This document shows, piece by piece, positions 43,852-52,413 of a stretch of DNA of 64,000 nucleotides (the first letter of the stretch is position 1; the number at the start of each line of letters is the position of its first letter). The translations under genes were made by a program, and so were the position numbers. Under the pieces are notes generated by a model. The model was not told where the DNA came from and made no database searches. It worked only from the letters and a program-made list of their open reading frames with translations. Origin of the DNA: JADJDM01 sp044352985 (GTDB lineage Bacteria > Bacteroidota > Bacteroidia > B-17B0 > Aurantibacillaceae); the NCBI GenBank assembly GCA_044352985.1, contig JBILCU010000002.1:1-64000 (forward strand), read 5' to 3'.

Positions 43852-44481
43852 ATGTTTGATTTATCGATAATAATTCTTTTACTTTTTGCTTATGCATTAG
43901 GATCTATACCTACTGCAGTTTGGGTTGGTAAATTATTTTATGGAATTGATGTAAGAGAATTTGGCAGTGGAAATGCTGGTGCAACTAATACTTTTAGGGT
44001 TTTAGGAAAAAAAGCTGGAATACCAGTTTTAATAATAGATATTTTAAAAGGATTATTTGCAGTTTATTTATCTTATTTCAGTGCTTTTGAAATTGGAAGT
44101 AATCCATTTATTAATTTACAAATAGCACTTGGAGTTTCATCTCTATTAGGCCATATATTTCCAGTATTTGCTGGTTTTAGAGGAGGAAAAGGAGTTGCGA
44201 CACTTTTAGGAATTGTACTTGGTATTTTACCAGGAGCTGCTTGTATTGCTATAATTGTTTTTTTAATTGTTTTATTTGCATTTAAATATGTTTCATTGGC
44301 ATCTATGAGTGCTGGATTATCTTTTCCGGTAATTGTATTTTTTTTATTTAAAGAACTAAATGTAACTTTATTATTGTTTTCACTTGTGGTAGCATTTTTA
44401 TTGATTATTACTCATAAAAAAAATATTTCACGATTGATACAAAAAAAAGAATCAAAAGTTAACTTATTCAATAAAGCATAA
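43852..44481 (+). CDS. plsY: Glycerol-3-phosphate acyltransferase PlsY
   Basis: A 209-residue integral membrane enzyme that transfers an acyl group from acyl-phosphate to glycerol-3-phosphate, the first step of phosphatidic acid synthesis. The three conserved cytoplasmic motifs are visible: GSIPTAVWVGKLF with REFGSGNAGATNTFRVLG, GHIFPVFAGFRGGKGVATLLG (phosphate loop) and YVSLASMSAGLSFPV. About seven hydrophobic segments. The frame also opens with a TTG at 43843; the ATG at 43852 is preferred. The partner plsX is not in the window. Confidence 0.96.
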   Translation: MFDLSIIILLLFAYALGSIPTAVWVGKLFYGIDVREFGSGNAGATNTFRVLGKKAGIPVLIIDILKGLFAVYLSYFSAFEIGSNPFINLQIALGVSSLLGHIFPVFAGFRGGKGVATLLGIVLGILPGAACIAIIVFLIVLFAFKYVSLASMSAGLSFPVIVFFLFKELNVTLLLFSLVVAFLLIITHKKNISRLIQKKESKVNLFNKA

Positions 44482-44492
44482 ACTATTAAAAC

Positions 44493-45248
44493 ATGAAAAA
44501 AATAATTACTACTCTATTATTAGTTTCTTTTTTTAGCCTCACAAAAGCCCAGCTTAAAATAAAGGATCCAGCAACTAACGCCGATGTTTTGTCTTCCTAT
44601 TACGTTCAGGTAAATCCAGGTAGCGCAACACAATCATTTGATTTTGAAATCCACAACGATTACTCAACATCTAAAACTATTAAAGTAAAGCGTTACATAT
44701 TACAACATTCTGTTGGACAGGATATTTATTATTGTTTTGGCAGCAATTGTTATACTGCTAACTCTAATCCTGTTTTCATTCCAAATCAAAATGTAACAAT
44801 TCCTTCTGGAGGCATGTTACCGAATGGATCTGGAACCTATGGTTTAAAAACAGACTTTGATGATAATTCTATTTTAGGATCATCAGTTGTGCGATACACT
44901 ATGTATGATGTAAACAATATTAGTGATTCTATTTCATTTGTTGTTACATATGATGTTGCAGCTATTGGAATTAAGAAAAATGAAGAAATTGGTTACAAGT
45001 TGAATTTCTGCTCTCCAAATCCGGCATCTAATTTTGTTAATATACCATACGAATTAAAGCAAACTGCTTCTAATGCTAAAATAGTTTTACATAACATTAT
45101 TGGCAATAAGGTAAAAGAAATTGAAATTAATGAGCTGAAGGGAATTGCTCAATTAGATTTAAGCCAATTAGAAGAAGGGATTTATTTTTATTCATTACAG
45201 ATAAACCAAAAATTAGTATCTACAAAAAAACTAATTTTAGAAAGATAA
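44493..45248 (+). CDS. Exported protein with type IX secretion sorting domain
   Basis: A 251-residue protein with a signal peptide (MKKIITTLLLVSFFSLTKAQ). It has a beta-rich domain with two Cys in CFGSNCYT (likely disulfide) and, from about residue 170, a type A C-terminal sorting domain (FCSPNPASNFVNIPYEL, then VLHNIIGNKVKEIEI, LSQLEEGIYFYSLQIN and KKLILER). The sorting domain sends it through the T9SS to the cell surface or medium. The core domain resembles no enzyme; it may be an adhesin-type fold. It starts 11 bp after plsY on the same strand. Confidence 0.88.
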   Translation: MKKIITTLLLVSFFSLTKAQLKIKDPATNADVLSSYYVQVNPGSATQSFDFEIHNDYSTSKTIKVKRYILQHSVGQDIYYCFGSNCYTANSNPVFIPNQNVTIPSGGMLPNGSGTYGLKTDFDDNSILGSSVVRYTMYDVNNISDSISFVVTYDVAAIGIKKNEEIGYKLNFCSPNPASNFVNIPYELKQTASNAKIVLHNIIGNKVKEIEINELKGIAQLDLSQLEEGIYFYSLQINQKLVSTKKLILER

Positions 45249-45252
45249 TTTA

Positions 45253-46287
45253 TTAAGCACTTCTTCTTCTTCGGAAAACGATATTAAATATTGCCCTAAA
45301 AAAGTATTTTGTATCTGTTGAATAAGGCTTGTTTATTTTTTCATTTATATAAATTCGTTCAGCTTCTAAAACAGAATGAATATCGCTTTTCATGTTTAAT
45401 GCAACATAAGGCGGTATGCAGCCAGGTTTAAACTTTAACCTTAATTTTAAAATATCTTCAGGTATATCTTGCATGTATCGTTGAGATACCGGACGAACGC
45501 CAACCAATTTTAGCTCACCTTTTAAAACATTAATTAATTGAGGCAATTCATCCAACCAAAATTTACGTAAAAATCTGCCCCAAGGAGTTAACCGGAAATC
45601 ATTATTAGGTTTACCACTTTCTGCGTAACCATTTATTTTTAAAATATAATCATGCAGGTATTCTGCATATGCATGCATAGTACGGAATTTATAGACACCA
45701 ATTAATTTTCCATCTTTGCCTACACGTTGCATTTTAAATAAAGGGCCATAACTTGCATTAGAATTATAATCAGGTTCTTTAATTTTTTTTGCGACAACAT
45801 ATTTTAAACCATCAAATGATTGTTCATCAACAATTTCAAATCCGCAACTTACCAAGCGCCCCATTACTTCAGCTTTAGATAGTAACCTGTTCCTGCCTTG
45901 AGTAATGAAAAAATAAATTTTCTTCAAACCCCATATTTTAGGTGCCATTCTAAGAAAAACAAATTCAAAAGTAAACCATAAATTTTTGATGATTGGAATA
46001 TTTCCAAGTCTATGGCGATCTTTTCTGGCTGTAATGGTTTCAAAACAAACTACGAAAATTCCATTATTATTAATTTTATGATTAACAGCTTCAAAAAATT
46101 TATTAATGAAACGGATGTTGTTTACTTTGCTGAGATTGACAAGAGAATTTATTTCATGTTGGTGATTTGTTATATTAAATTCATTAGTTGTAGAAATAAT
46201 CAATGTGAATTTTGATTCAGTAGCTATAAATTGATTAAAATAATCATAAACACTTTTACCAACAGTATTAACTAAAACTAAACTCAT
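45253..46287 (-). CDS. Sugar transferase (polyprenyl-phosphate glycosylphosphotransferase family) without membrane hairpin
   Basis: A 344-residue protein. The C-terminal half is a bacterial sugar transferase domain: LFKMQRVGKDGKLIGVYKFRTMHAY, RLTPWGRFLRKFWLDELPQLINVLKGELKLVGVRPVS and LKFKPGCIPPYVAL. Family members attach the first sugar-phosphate to undecaprenyl phosphate. The hydrophobic re-entrant helix that normally precedes this domain is not seen. Instead the N-terminal half (about 1-170) is a soluble domain with a segment IYFFITQGRNRLLSKAEVMGRLVSCGFEIVDE resembling the end of a methyltransferase fold. This arrangement recurs in Bacteroidetes. It is the last gene of the second polysaccharide operon and overlaps the preceding gene by 4 bp. 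Confidence 0.85.
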   Translation of the reverse strand: MSLVLVNTVGKSVYDYFNQFIATESKFTLIISTTNEFNITNHQHEINSLVNLSKVNNIRFINKFFEAVNHKINNNGIFVVCFETITARKDRHRLGNIPIIKNLWFTFEFVFLRMAPKIWGLKKIYFFITQGRNRLLSKAEVMGRLVSCGFEIVDEQSFDGLKYVVAKKIKEPDYNSNASYGPLFKMQRVGKDGKLIGVYKFRTMHAYAEYLHDYILKINGYAESGKPNNDFRLTPWGRFLRKFWLDELPQLINVLKGELKLVGVRPVSQRYMQDIPEDILKLRLKFKPGCIPPYVALNMKSDIHSVLEAERIYINEKINKPYSTDTKYFFRAIFNIVFRRRRSA

Positions 46288-47447
46288 TTAATATTAAAAG
46301 AAAAATATTTCCTATAAACGGTTTCCGGAATTAACCCAAGATTTGTTCCCCATTTTATTGGTTTCTCGAGTCGTTTAATTAAATTATAATATGAATCGTA
46401 ATCTTGAAAAGATTTGATTGGTAGGTTCATTATTTTATTAAATTCTTCTGCTGAAAAATCTAATTTTTTAAGACAATAATTTAATGTTTCAATACCTCCG
46501 GTATAAGGATCATTTTTCATAATTTCTAATGCCTGATCTCTTGATATTTGCCCTGAACGAATTAATGCAGAATAATGTAATTTACGTTTATCAATATTAA
46601 ATTTCCTTGTTAAAATGTAGCTTTGAAAAAAACCTGTGTACATAGATTCATGATGTTTGCCTCCATAATTTATCCAACCAACTTCTTCGGTTAACATTTT
46701 TAAAATATTTTCTTCATCATATGGTAAATAATAAAGAATACGTACTTGTTTAATTCGTTTAAAAAAACTAAAATACAAGTATTTTGACAAATTCATAATA
46801 GGGAAACTTTTGATTTTAACTTTTCCAAAAGTTTTGTGAATGCTTTTAACATATTTACCATCCATATAGGTCCAAGTTAAAGGAGTAGTTCCTTCAGTTC
46901 TAAAAGAATGACCATGAATAATATATTTTATATTGTGTTTACTAGCTTGTTCAAAAAGCACTGAAAATATAGCCCAATCAGTTGGTACTTCTGCATCTGG
47001 AACGGATGCTTTTAAAAAAGATTTTTGTAAATCTTTAAATTCTTCCCAGTTAGCAACATGTGTATATAAATCAACATTTAACTTACGACATAAATTTTCA
47101 ATATTTCTAACTGCATTTTCAGAGTTCCATCCATTATCAAAATGAACCGCCAATGGTCTTAATCCTAATTTTACGGCTTTATATAATGTGTATGTACTAT
47201 CTCTTCCTCCGCTAATTCCAACAATACAATCGTATTTTTTTTTATTTCCTTCCCTTTTTACTTTGCTGATAATGTTATTTATTTTCTCTGTAGTCTTTTT
47301 ATTTAATGGATATTTTTTTTCTAAATCATCATGAATCTTACAAAAAGTACATTCTCCATTTGAATCAAATGAAATTCCTTTAACGGATGTATCCATTAAA
47401 CATTTTTTACAAGTTTTATGTTCATTATATTTGAAATCTACTAACAT
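46284..47447 (-). CDS. N-acetyl sugar amidotransferase (WbpG/PseA-like)
   Basis: A 387-residue PP-loop ATPase. The N-terminal zinc-type motif is intact (CKKCLMDTSVKGISFD, then GECTFCKIH). The PP-loop is VGISGGRDSTYTLY at about 80-93, and HFDNGWNSENAVRNIENLC and IIHGHSFRTEG follow. WbpG-type enzymes use ammonia from a HisH/HisF-like pair to turn an acetamido group into an acetamidino group on an amino sugar. I report the ATG at 47447 (TGATG, sharing one base with the upstream stop). It overlaps the sugar transferase by 4 bp. A cysteine-poor paralogue is two genes upstream. Confidence 0.9.
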   Translation of the reverse strand: MLVDFKYNEHKTCKKCLMDTSVKGISFDSNGECTFCKIHDDLEKKYPLNKKTTEKINNIISKVKREGNKKKYDCIVGISGGRDSTYTLYKAVKLGLRPLAVHFDNGWNSENAVRNIENLCRKLNVDLYTHVANWEEFKDLQKSFLKASVPDAEVPTDWAIFSVLFEQASKHNIKYIIHGHSFRTEGTTPLTWTYMDGKYVKSIHKTFGKVKIKSFPIMNLSKYLYFSFFKRIKQVRILYYLPYDEENILKMLTEEVGWINYGGKHHESMYTGFFQSYILTRKFNIDKRKLHYSALIRSGQISRDQALEIMKNDPYTGGIETLNYCLKKLDFSAEEFNKIMNLPIKSFQDYDSYYNLIKRLEKPIKWGTNLGLIPETVYRKYFSFNIK

Positions 47448-48520
47448 CAATTTACAAAATTAAGTTCAATATTAGGGTTTGCTTTCATATTAATAAAACT
47501 CTCTGGAAATCTCTCAACAAACCAAATCATAAAGTCTGTAATATTTGTCTTACTCGAAATAATTGGACTTATTTTCTTTTTGAAGTTTAATTTATAATCA
47601 GCAATTTCTATAGTTTTTTTTACTTCTTCAATTAATTCTTCAGCGTTTTCAAATTTTTTCAAAACACCATCTTTAATTTGTTCATTTGTTACACCAGCTA
47701 TTGCATTAGTAATTGCAAATGCAGGAGTACCAAGAGTAATGGCTTCAATACTCATGGTTAAGCTTTCGCCAATAAATAAATCAGCAAAATAAAGTGCCTG
47801 ATGCATTAACTCAGGAGATAAATTAAATTGATATTTAGTTAACTGAGGGCTTAATTTGCTTTCTGATGTAATGATAATTCTAAATTTTTTTTCTAAAATC
47901 CCTATCAATTTCAATAGATTTTCATTTGAAATACCTTTGAGATTAATATCATGACTTGCATTCCATGAAACTAAACGTATAATAACATATTTCTCATTTT
48001 CATTCAATTCTAATTTTTTCAAACTACTAATATCAGGTTTAAAAAAATGAGCATGTGTTGAACATAATTCCATATAAGAATTTAAACGAATATGCTTTTT
48101 TTTGAAATCTTTCAAATATCCAATTGGCGTTATAATACATTTTGTGAATGGAACATATAATGCGTGTTCAAAAGGTGCATGATCAGTATCATCAAAAGCT
48201 ATATGAGGTTTTCTAGTTAACCATGCCACATGAGCAGCATAAGGTGAACCAAAACTCAAAAACAAATCTGGTTTAAAGTGTTTAGCAGATTTAAAAATAA
48301 TGAAATCAGCTTTTAATATATATATTAATTTTTTAAACAACCCTTTTCCACCTGTTCCTCTAGTAATGTAGTTTATATTATAATGTTCTAATAATTTAAA
48401 AACAACCTCTTTATTTCTTGCTGTTACACAAAAATCATGACCGCGATTTGTCATTATAGAAATAAAGTTTTTAAAATAATGAACATGAGCAGGATGGCCT
48501 ATGTCTATAAGGATTTTCAT
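47447..48520 (-). CDS. DUF354 family protein (GT-B/UDP-GlcNAc epimerase-like fold)
   Basis: A 357-residue DUF354 protein with N-terminal MKILIDIGHPAHVHYFKNF, DLFLSFGSPYAAHVAWLTRKPHIAFDDTDHA and a C-terminal LFIGESLTMSIEAITLGTPAFAI region like the donor-binding lobe of GT-B enzymes. Members lie in surface glycan loci of bacteria and archaea. Function is not settled, but a glycosyltransferase or epimerase role is likely. It overlaps the genes on both sides by 1-4 bp and is flanked by the two amidotransferases, an arrangement that suggests all three act on one amino-sugar intermediate. Confidence 0.85.
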   Translation of the reverse strand: MKILIDIGHPAHVHYFKNFISIMTNRGHDFCVTARNKEVVFKLLEHYNINYITRGTGGKGLFKKLIYILKADFIIFKSAKHFKPDLFLSFGSPYAAHVAWLTRKPHIAFDDTDHAPFEHALYVPFTKCIITPIGYLKDFKKKHIRLNSYMELCSTHAHFFKPDISSLKKLELNENEKYVIIRLVSWNASHDINLKGISNENLLKLIGILEKKFRIIITSESKLSPQLTKYQFNLSPELMHQALYFADLFIGESLTMSIEAITLGTPAFAITNAIAGVTNEQIKDGVLKKFENAEELIEEVKKTIEIADYKLNFKKKISPIISSKTNITDFMIWFVERFPESFINMKANPNIELNFVN

Positions 48521-49680
48521 TTTTTGCTCTTATTTCTTGAATCGTATTGATACATGAAAAGAGGTTTGTTTGGCAACAAAATTTTCAAGAAATAAAACAT
48601 GGATTTTTTAGCAAATTTCAATAAATTAAAATAAGAGGGATAATCATTGAAATTCGCATTCTTATTTTTAAAAATTGCATCAAATTCGTCTCTAGAAAGA
48701 TCTAACTTTTTAGAGATATAATTTATGTCTTGGTCAATTGATTCTTTTGAATATGGAATTTTTGCCATCTCAGCCATTGCAGATTCTCTGGTTAGTTCAC
48801 CACTTAAAACCTGAGCTGAAAAAGTGATTATTCTTTTATCAATTCCAAATTTCTCATAAAGCCAAAAAGATATGATGAATTTTGTAAAAATATTTTCGTA
48901 GTGATGCCCCCCATAATCTTCCCACTTATATTTTGTAATTAATAATTCTTTTGCTGATTGCTTTGAGTATTCCAAATAGAAAAATGGCTTTAGGTATTGA
49001 ATTTTTTTAATAAAAGTGTAATAAACAAAACTTGTAAGAGAAAGTAGGGGAAAAGTTTTCAATTTAACATTTCCAAATCTATTGTTTAAATACCTTAATT
49101 GTTTTTCATCGCTATAGGTCCATTCAGTAGGCTGAAAACCCTCCGATCTAAAATCATGACCAGTTAAAACATATTTTAAATTGAACTTAGCTGCCATTTT
49201 AAAAAGTAAGGCGCGAATTGCAATATCAGTAGGAGAATCGGCCCAAGGTAAACCCGCTTTTAAGTAAGATTTCAAAACACTTTTCACTTCTTCATAATCA
49301 ATGACATGAGTGTAAAGATCGATGTTTAGCGATTGGGTCATTTTTTCAATGTTCATCAAAGAAGTATTTGATGACCAGCCGTTATCAAGAAAAACGGCCA
49401 AGGGATTTAATCCTTGTTCTTTTGCAAAATGTAAAAGGTAAGAACTGTCAGTGCCTCCGCTAACACCAATAATGCAATCGTATTTTTTTCCTTTTGCATC
49501 GGTTTTAATTTTAAATACAAATCTTTCCCAATCCTTTTTTCCTTTTTCACCTTTGGGATAATCATTCAACATTTGATTAAAAATTATTGAATAATTTGAA
49601 ATTCCATTTTCATCAAATGTAATTCCTGGGACTGAATCATTCCATAAACCTTTTGAACATGTAATTTTTTCTTTAGACAC
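48517..49680 (-). CDS. N-acetyl sugar amidotransferase paralogue with degenerate zinc motif
   Basis: A 387-residue PP-loop protein paralogous to the one at 46284-47447. The PP-loop GVSGGTDSSYLLHF is intact, as are FLDNGWSSNTSLMNIEKM and VLTGHDFRSEGF. The N-terminal cysteine motif is reduced to one Cys (CSKGLWNDSVPGITFD, then GISNYS, where the family has Cys). The start is a GTG at 49680 (MSKEKITCSK). Loss of the putative zinc site may mean a changed role or a heteromer with the other copy. It follows the GT2 gene by 1 bp and overlaps the DUF354 gene by 4 bp. Confidence 0.85.
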   Translation of the reverse strand: MSKEKITCSKGLWNDSVPGITFDENGISNYSIIFNQMLNDYPKGEKGKKDWERFVFKIKTDAKGKKYDCIIGVSGGTDSSYLLHFAKEQGLNPLAVFLDNGWSSNTSLMNIEKMTQSLNIDLYTHVIDYEEVKSVLKSYLKAGLPWADSPTDIAIRALLFKMAAKFNLKYVLTGHDFRSEGFQPTEWTYSDEKQLRYLNNRFGNVKLKTFPLLSLTSFVYYTFIKKIQYLKPFFYLEYSKQSAKELLITKYKWEDYGGHHYENIFTKFIISFWLYEKFGIDKRIITFSAQVLSGELTRESAMAEMAKIPYSKESIDQDINYISKKLDLSRDEFDAIFKNKNANFNDYPSYFNLLKFAKKSMFYFLKILLPNKPLFMYQYDSRNKSKK

Positions 49681-49681
49681 T

Positions 49682-50536
49682 TTATTGATTAAATGGATTT
49701 AACCTTGAATAATTTTTTTTATTAATAAACTTCGCAAGTTCGGGTGAGATAATTAATTTTTCTTTATTTGAATTTGCTTTAAAGTAACCAATTAGGAAAT
49801 AATAACTAGCTTTAAAGTAAGGTTTTGTTTTTAATTTAATTATAGCTCTTATTAAAGTTAATAAGAAATCAGATCCCATTTTGTATGATTCATAACCAGA
49901 TTTAAAAGCATGTTGTAAGGGATCATAAGCACTACTTGTTGGACGAAGATGAATAACAGGCGCATCAATAGATCTAGTTTTCCAACCATTAAATTGTGCT
50001 TCCATTATATCTATTCCGTCCCAATTCCATATTTCCTTAAATCCTTTTATATCTTTCCAACATTGAATTCTAATCATTTTAAGTGCTCCTCTTACATGAA
50101 AGTGACTTACCTTTTCGATTTTAACATTATTGTCTGAATATTTATTATAAATAGTCCCCCCACAAATTCCAAGTTTATTATCTGATTCAAATTCATTAAT
50201 CATTATTTCAAAATAATTATTAGGCAATTCAAGATCTCCATCTAGTTTTACAATAAAATCATAATCAATGCCAGGAACAAAACTAAGTCCGAAATTAAAT
50301 GCTCTTACTACTTTACTACCCCCTATTCTTTCTTCATTTTTTGTATTATTAATTTTTAATTCAATCCAATCATATTTTAATATTAGTTCGTTAATAATTT
50401 CAACTGTATCATCTGTTGATCCATCATCTACTATTATCCATTTTTTTGGTAAAACACTTTGGTTTATTACAGAATAAATTATTTTTGATATAAATTGTGA
50501 TTCGTTCTTTACCGGTGTTATTACTAAAATACTCAC
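49682..50536 (-). CDS. Glycosyltransferase family 2
   Basis: A 284-residue GT-A enzyme. Canonical features are SILVITPVKNESQFISKIIYSVINQ at the N-terminus, WIIVDDGSTDDT (donor binding), DFIVKLDGDLELP (metal-binding D-x-D) and GGTIYNKY. It inverts configuration when adding a sugar. The frame opens at a GTG at 50560, but the GTG at 50536 shares its G with the asnB stop TAG (TAGTG) and places the start right at the GT2 fold, so I chose that. The basic C-terminal helix (RAIIKLKTKPYFKASYYF) may bind the membrane. Confidence 0.88.
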   Translation of the reverse strand: MSILVITPVKNESQFISKIIYSVINQSVLPKKWIIVDDGSTDDTVEIINELILKYDWIELKINNTKNEERIGGSKVVRAFNFGLSFVPGIDYDFIVKLDGDLELPNNYFEIMINEFESDNKLGICGGTIYNKYSDNNVKIEKVSHFHVRGALKMIRIQCWKDIKGFKEIWNWDGIDIMEAQFNGWKTRSIDAPVIHLRPTSSAYDPLQHAFKSGYESYKMGSDFLLTLIRAIIKLKTKPYFKASYYFLIGYFKANSNKEKLIISPELAKFINKKNYSRLNPFNQ

Positions 50537-52413
50537 TATTTGAAAAATATTTTGTTCCACAATTCAGCATTGTAACATTTTAAAATTGCTTTAATGCTTT
50601 TTTTTGTTTTATCTTCTTTAATTGCGTTTTCAAAATAATCTAACTTTTCCAGTTTTTTAATAAACGAACCGCTATTGATTTCATCTTTAATATCAGATAA
50701 AAGGCCTTCATCTAACCATTCTTTATGAGGAATTTCCCAGCCTTTTTTTTCACGTTTCCAAACTATACTATCAGGTAATTTTTTATCAAAAGCTTTACGC
50801 GCAATGTATTTTGTGTGACCATTATGTATTTTGTAACAAGCAGGTAATGTTTGCCAAAATTCAACCATCCTGTAATCTAAAAATGGAAAACGGCTTTCTA
50901 CAGAATTCATCATTGAACCTCTATCTCCGTAATGAAGTAATGTTTGCAAATTAGATTCAAAGTCAATGCGCATTGCCTCATTAACTGAAATAAAGGGGTC
51001 AGTTTTGATTTTTAGTTTCTTTAAAATTTTTTTAGCAGTGTTTTTTAACCCTAGTCTTTTTAATAAATTAAAAAACACACCTTGATAAATGTATTTATTA
51101 GAATCAGGTATTTGTTTAAAATCTCTGAAGTTATGGTATAAATTTCTAAAAGAACAATTAGAAAAGAAATTTAATAAATAGTAAATATATCCTCCTTGCA
51201 ATTCATCTGCACCTTGTCCGTCGAGCGTTACTTTTAAACCGTGTTCATTAACCAGTTTGTATGTAATGCAATACGACATTAAACTACTGTGCTGAATATT
51301 ATCCATATGGTAAACTATTTTAGGATAATATTTTTTCACATCGTATATTGTTGGTTCTATAAAATGTTTATTTAGATTTAATTGTTCAGCAATTTCATTT
51401 ATTTGAAAACTTTCATCGCAATAATTCATTTTTTGATTTGTAAAAACAAGAGAAAAAGTATTTTGTAGTTCTTTTAATCCTTGCTTTTCAAATTGCTTAT
51501 TTATAAGATAAGCAATACTTGTTGAGTCAAGACCACCGGATAAACAGGTTCCAATTTTCACATCCGATCTTAATCTTAACTTTACTGCATCTTCAAGTAA
51601 ATCATAATAAGTCTCAGTAAATTGGACTGCTTTTATTTCAGAATATTCTTCGCTACTTTCATTAATTGGTGGAAGTTGATAATAGTTAATGAAATTTATT
51701 CTTGTGTCTGTATTATTTATGATGCAGTAATTAGCATTTGGGAAACGAAATACATTTTCAAAGTCAGTTTCTAATCCATACTCTTCACTTTCTTTATTAA
51801 AATTACTTTTAATTTTATTGATATTTGGTTTTAAACAATTTTCATTTAGGTACTTTAATTGTTTTATTTCCGATACAAAACAAATTTTTTCTTCATCCTG
51901 ATAAAAGTAAAGTGGTTTAATACCAAATCTATCCCGTGATATAAAAAAATTACCGGAAGAAAGTTCAAGAATTATAATTGCCCACATGCCATTAAATTTT
52001 TCCAGACATTTTTCTTTCCAGAAATCGTAGGCTGCAACAATAACTTCTGTATCAGTATTTGTTTTAAAACTATATCCTTTTAGTTTAAGTTCTTCTCTTA
52101 ACTCAATATAATTATATATTTCACCATTAAATACAATTATATATTTATTAAGATATTCCATTGGTTGATTTCCGGAATCTGAAAGATCAAGAATAGAAAG
52201 TCTTCTAAATCCAAATAAAGCATATAGAGAAGTGAAATAATTATTTTTATCAGTAACTGTATTGCAAATTAAGTAATCATTATTATCAGAAATTAGAGCA
52301 TAAGATTCTGAATCAGGACCACGATGAGTAATTGAATTATTCATTTTTGTGAACGATTCTAAATCTATTTTATTAGTAGATTTTTTATTAATTAATAGCG
52401 TTATGCCACACAT
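50536..52413 (-). CDS. asnB: Asparagine synthase (glutamine-hydrolysing), polysaccharide-locus type
   Basis: A 625-residue two-domain amidotransferase. Cys2 (MCGITLL) is the glutaminase nucleophile, with HRGPDSESY, FNGEIYNYIELREEL and TDTEVI in the class II domain. The synthase domain has the PP-loop GTCLSGGLDSTSIAYL, DGQGADELQGGY and DRGSMMNSVESRFPFLD. AsnB paralogues in glycan loci (as WbpS-like proteins) may amidate uronic acids rather than make free asparagine; that is inference from context. It shares one base with the polymerase gene stop (TGATG) and one with the GT2 start. Confidence 0.92.
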   Translation of the reverse strand: MCGITLLINKKSTNKIDLESFTKMNNSITHRGPDSESYALISDNNDYLICNTVTDKNNYFTSLYALFGFRRLSILDLSDSGNQPMEYLNKYIIVFNGEIYNYIELREELKLKGYSFKTNTDTEVIVAAYDFWKEKCLEKFNGMWAIIILELSSGNFFISRDRFGIKPLYFYQDEEKICFVSEIKQLKYLNENCLKPNINKIKSNFNKESEEYGLETDFENVFRFPNANYCIINNTDTRINFINYYQLPPINESSEEYSEIKAVQFTETYYDLLEDAVKLRLRSDVKIGTCLSGGLDSTSIAYLINKQFEKQGLKELQNTFSLVFTNQKMNYCDESFQINEIAEQLNLNKHFIEPTIYDVKKYYPKIVYHMDNIQHSSLMSYCITYKLVNEHGLKVTLDGQGADELQGGYIYYLLNFFSNCSFRNLYHNFRDFKQIPDSNKYIYQGVFFNLLKRLGLKNTAKKILKKLKIKTDPFISVNEAMRIDFESNLQTLLHYGDRGSMMNSVESRFPFLDYRMVEFWQTLPACYKIHNGHTKYIARKAFDKKLPDSIVWKREKKGWEIPHKEWLDEGLLSDIKDEINSGSFIKKLEKLDYFENAIKEDKTKKSIKAILKCYNAELWNKIFFK

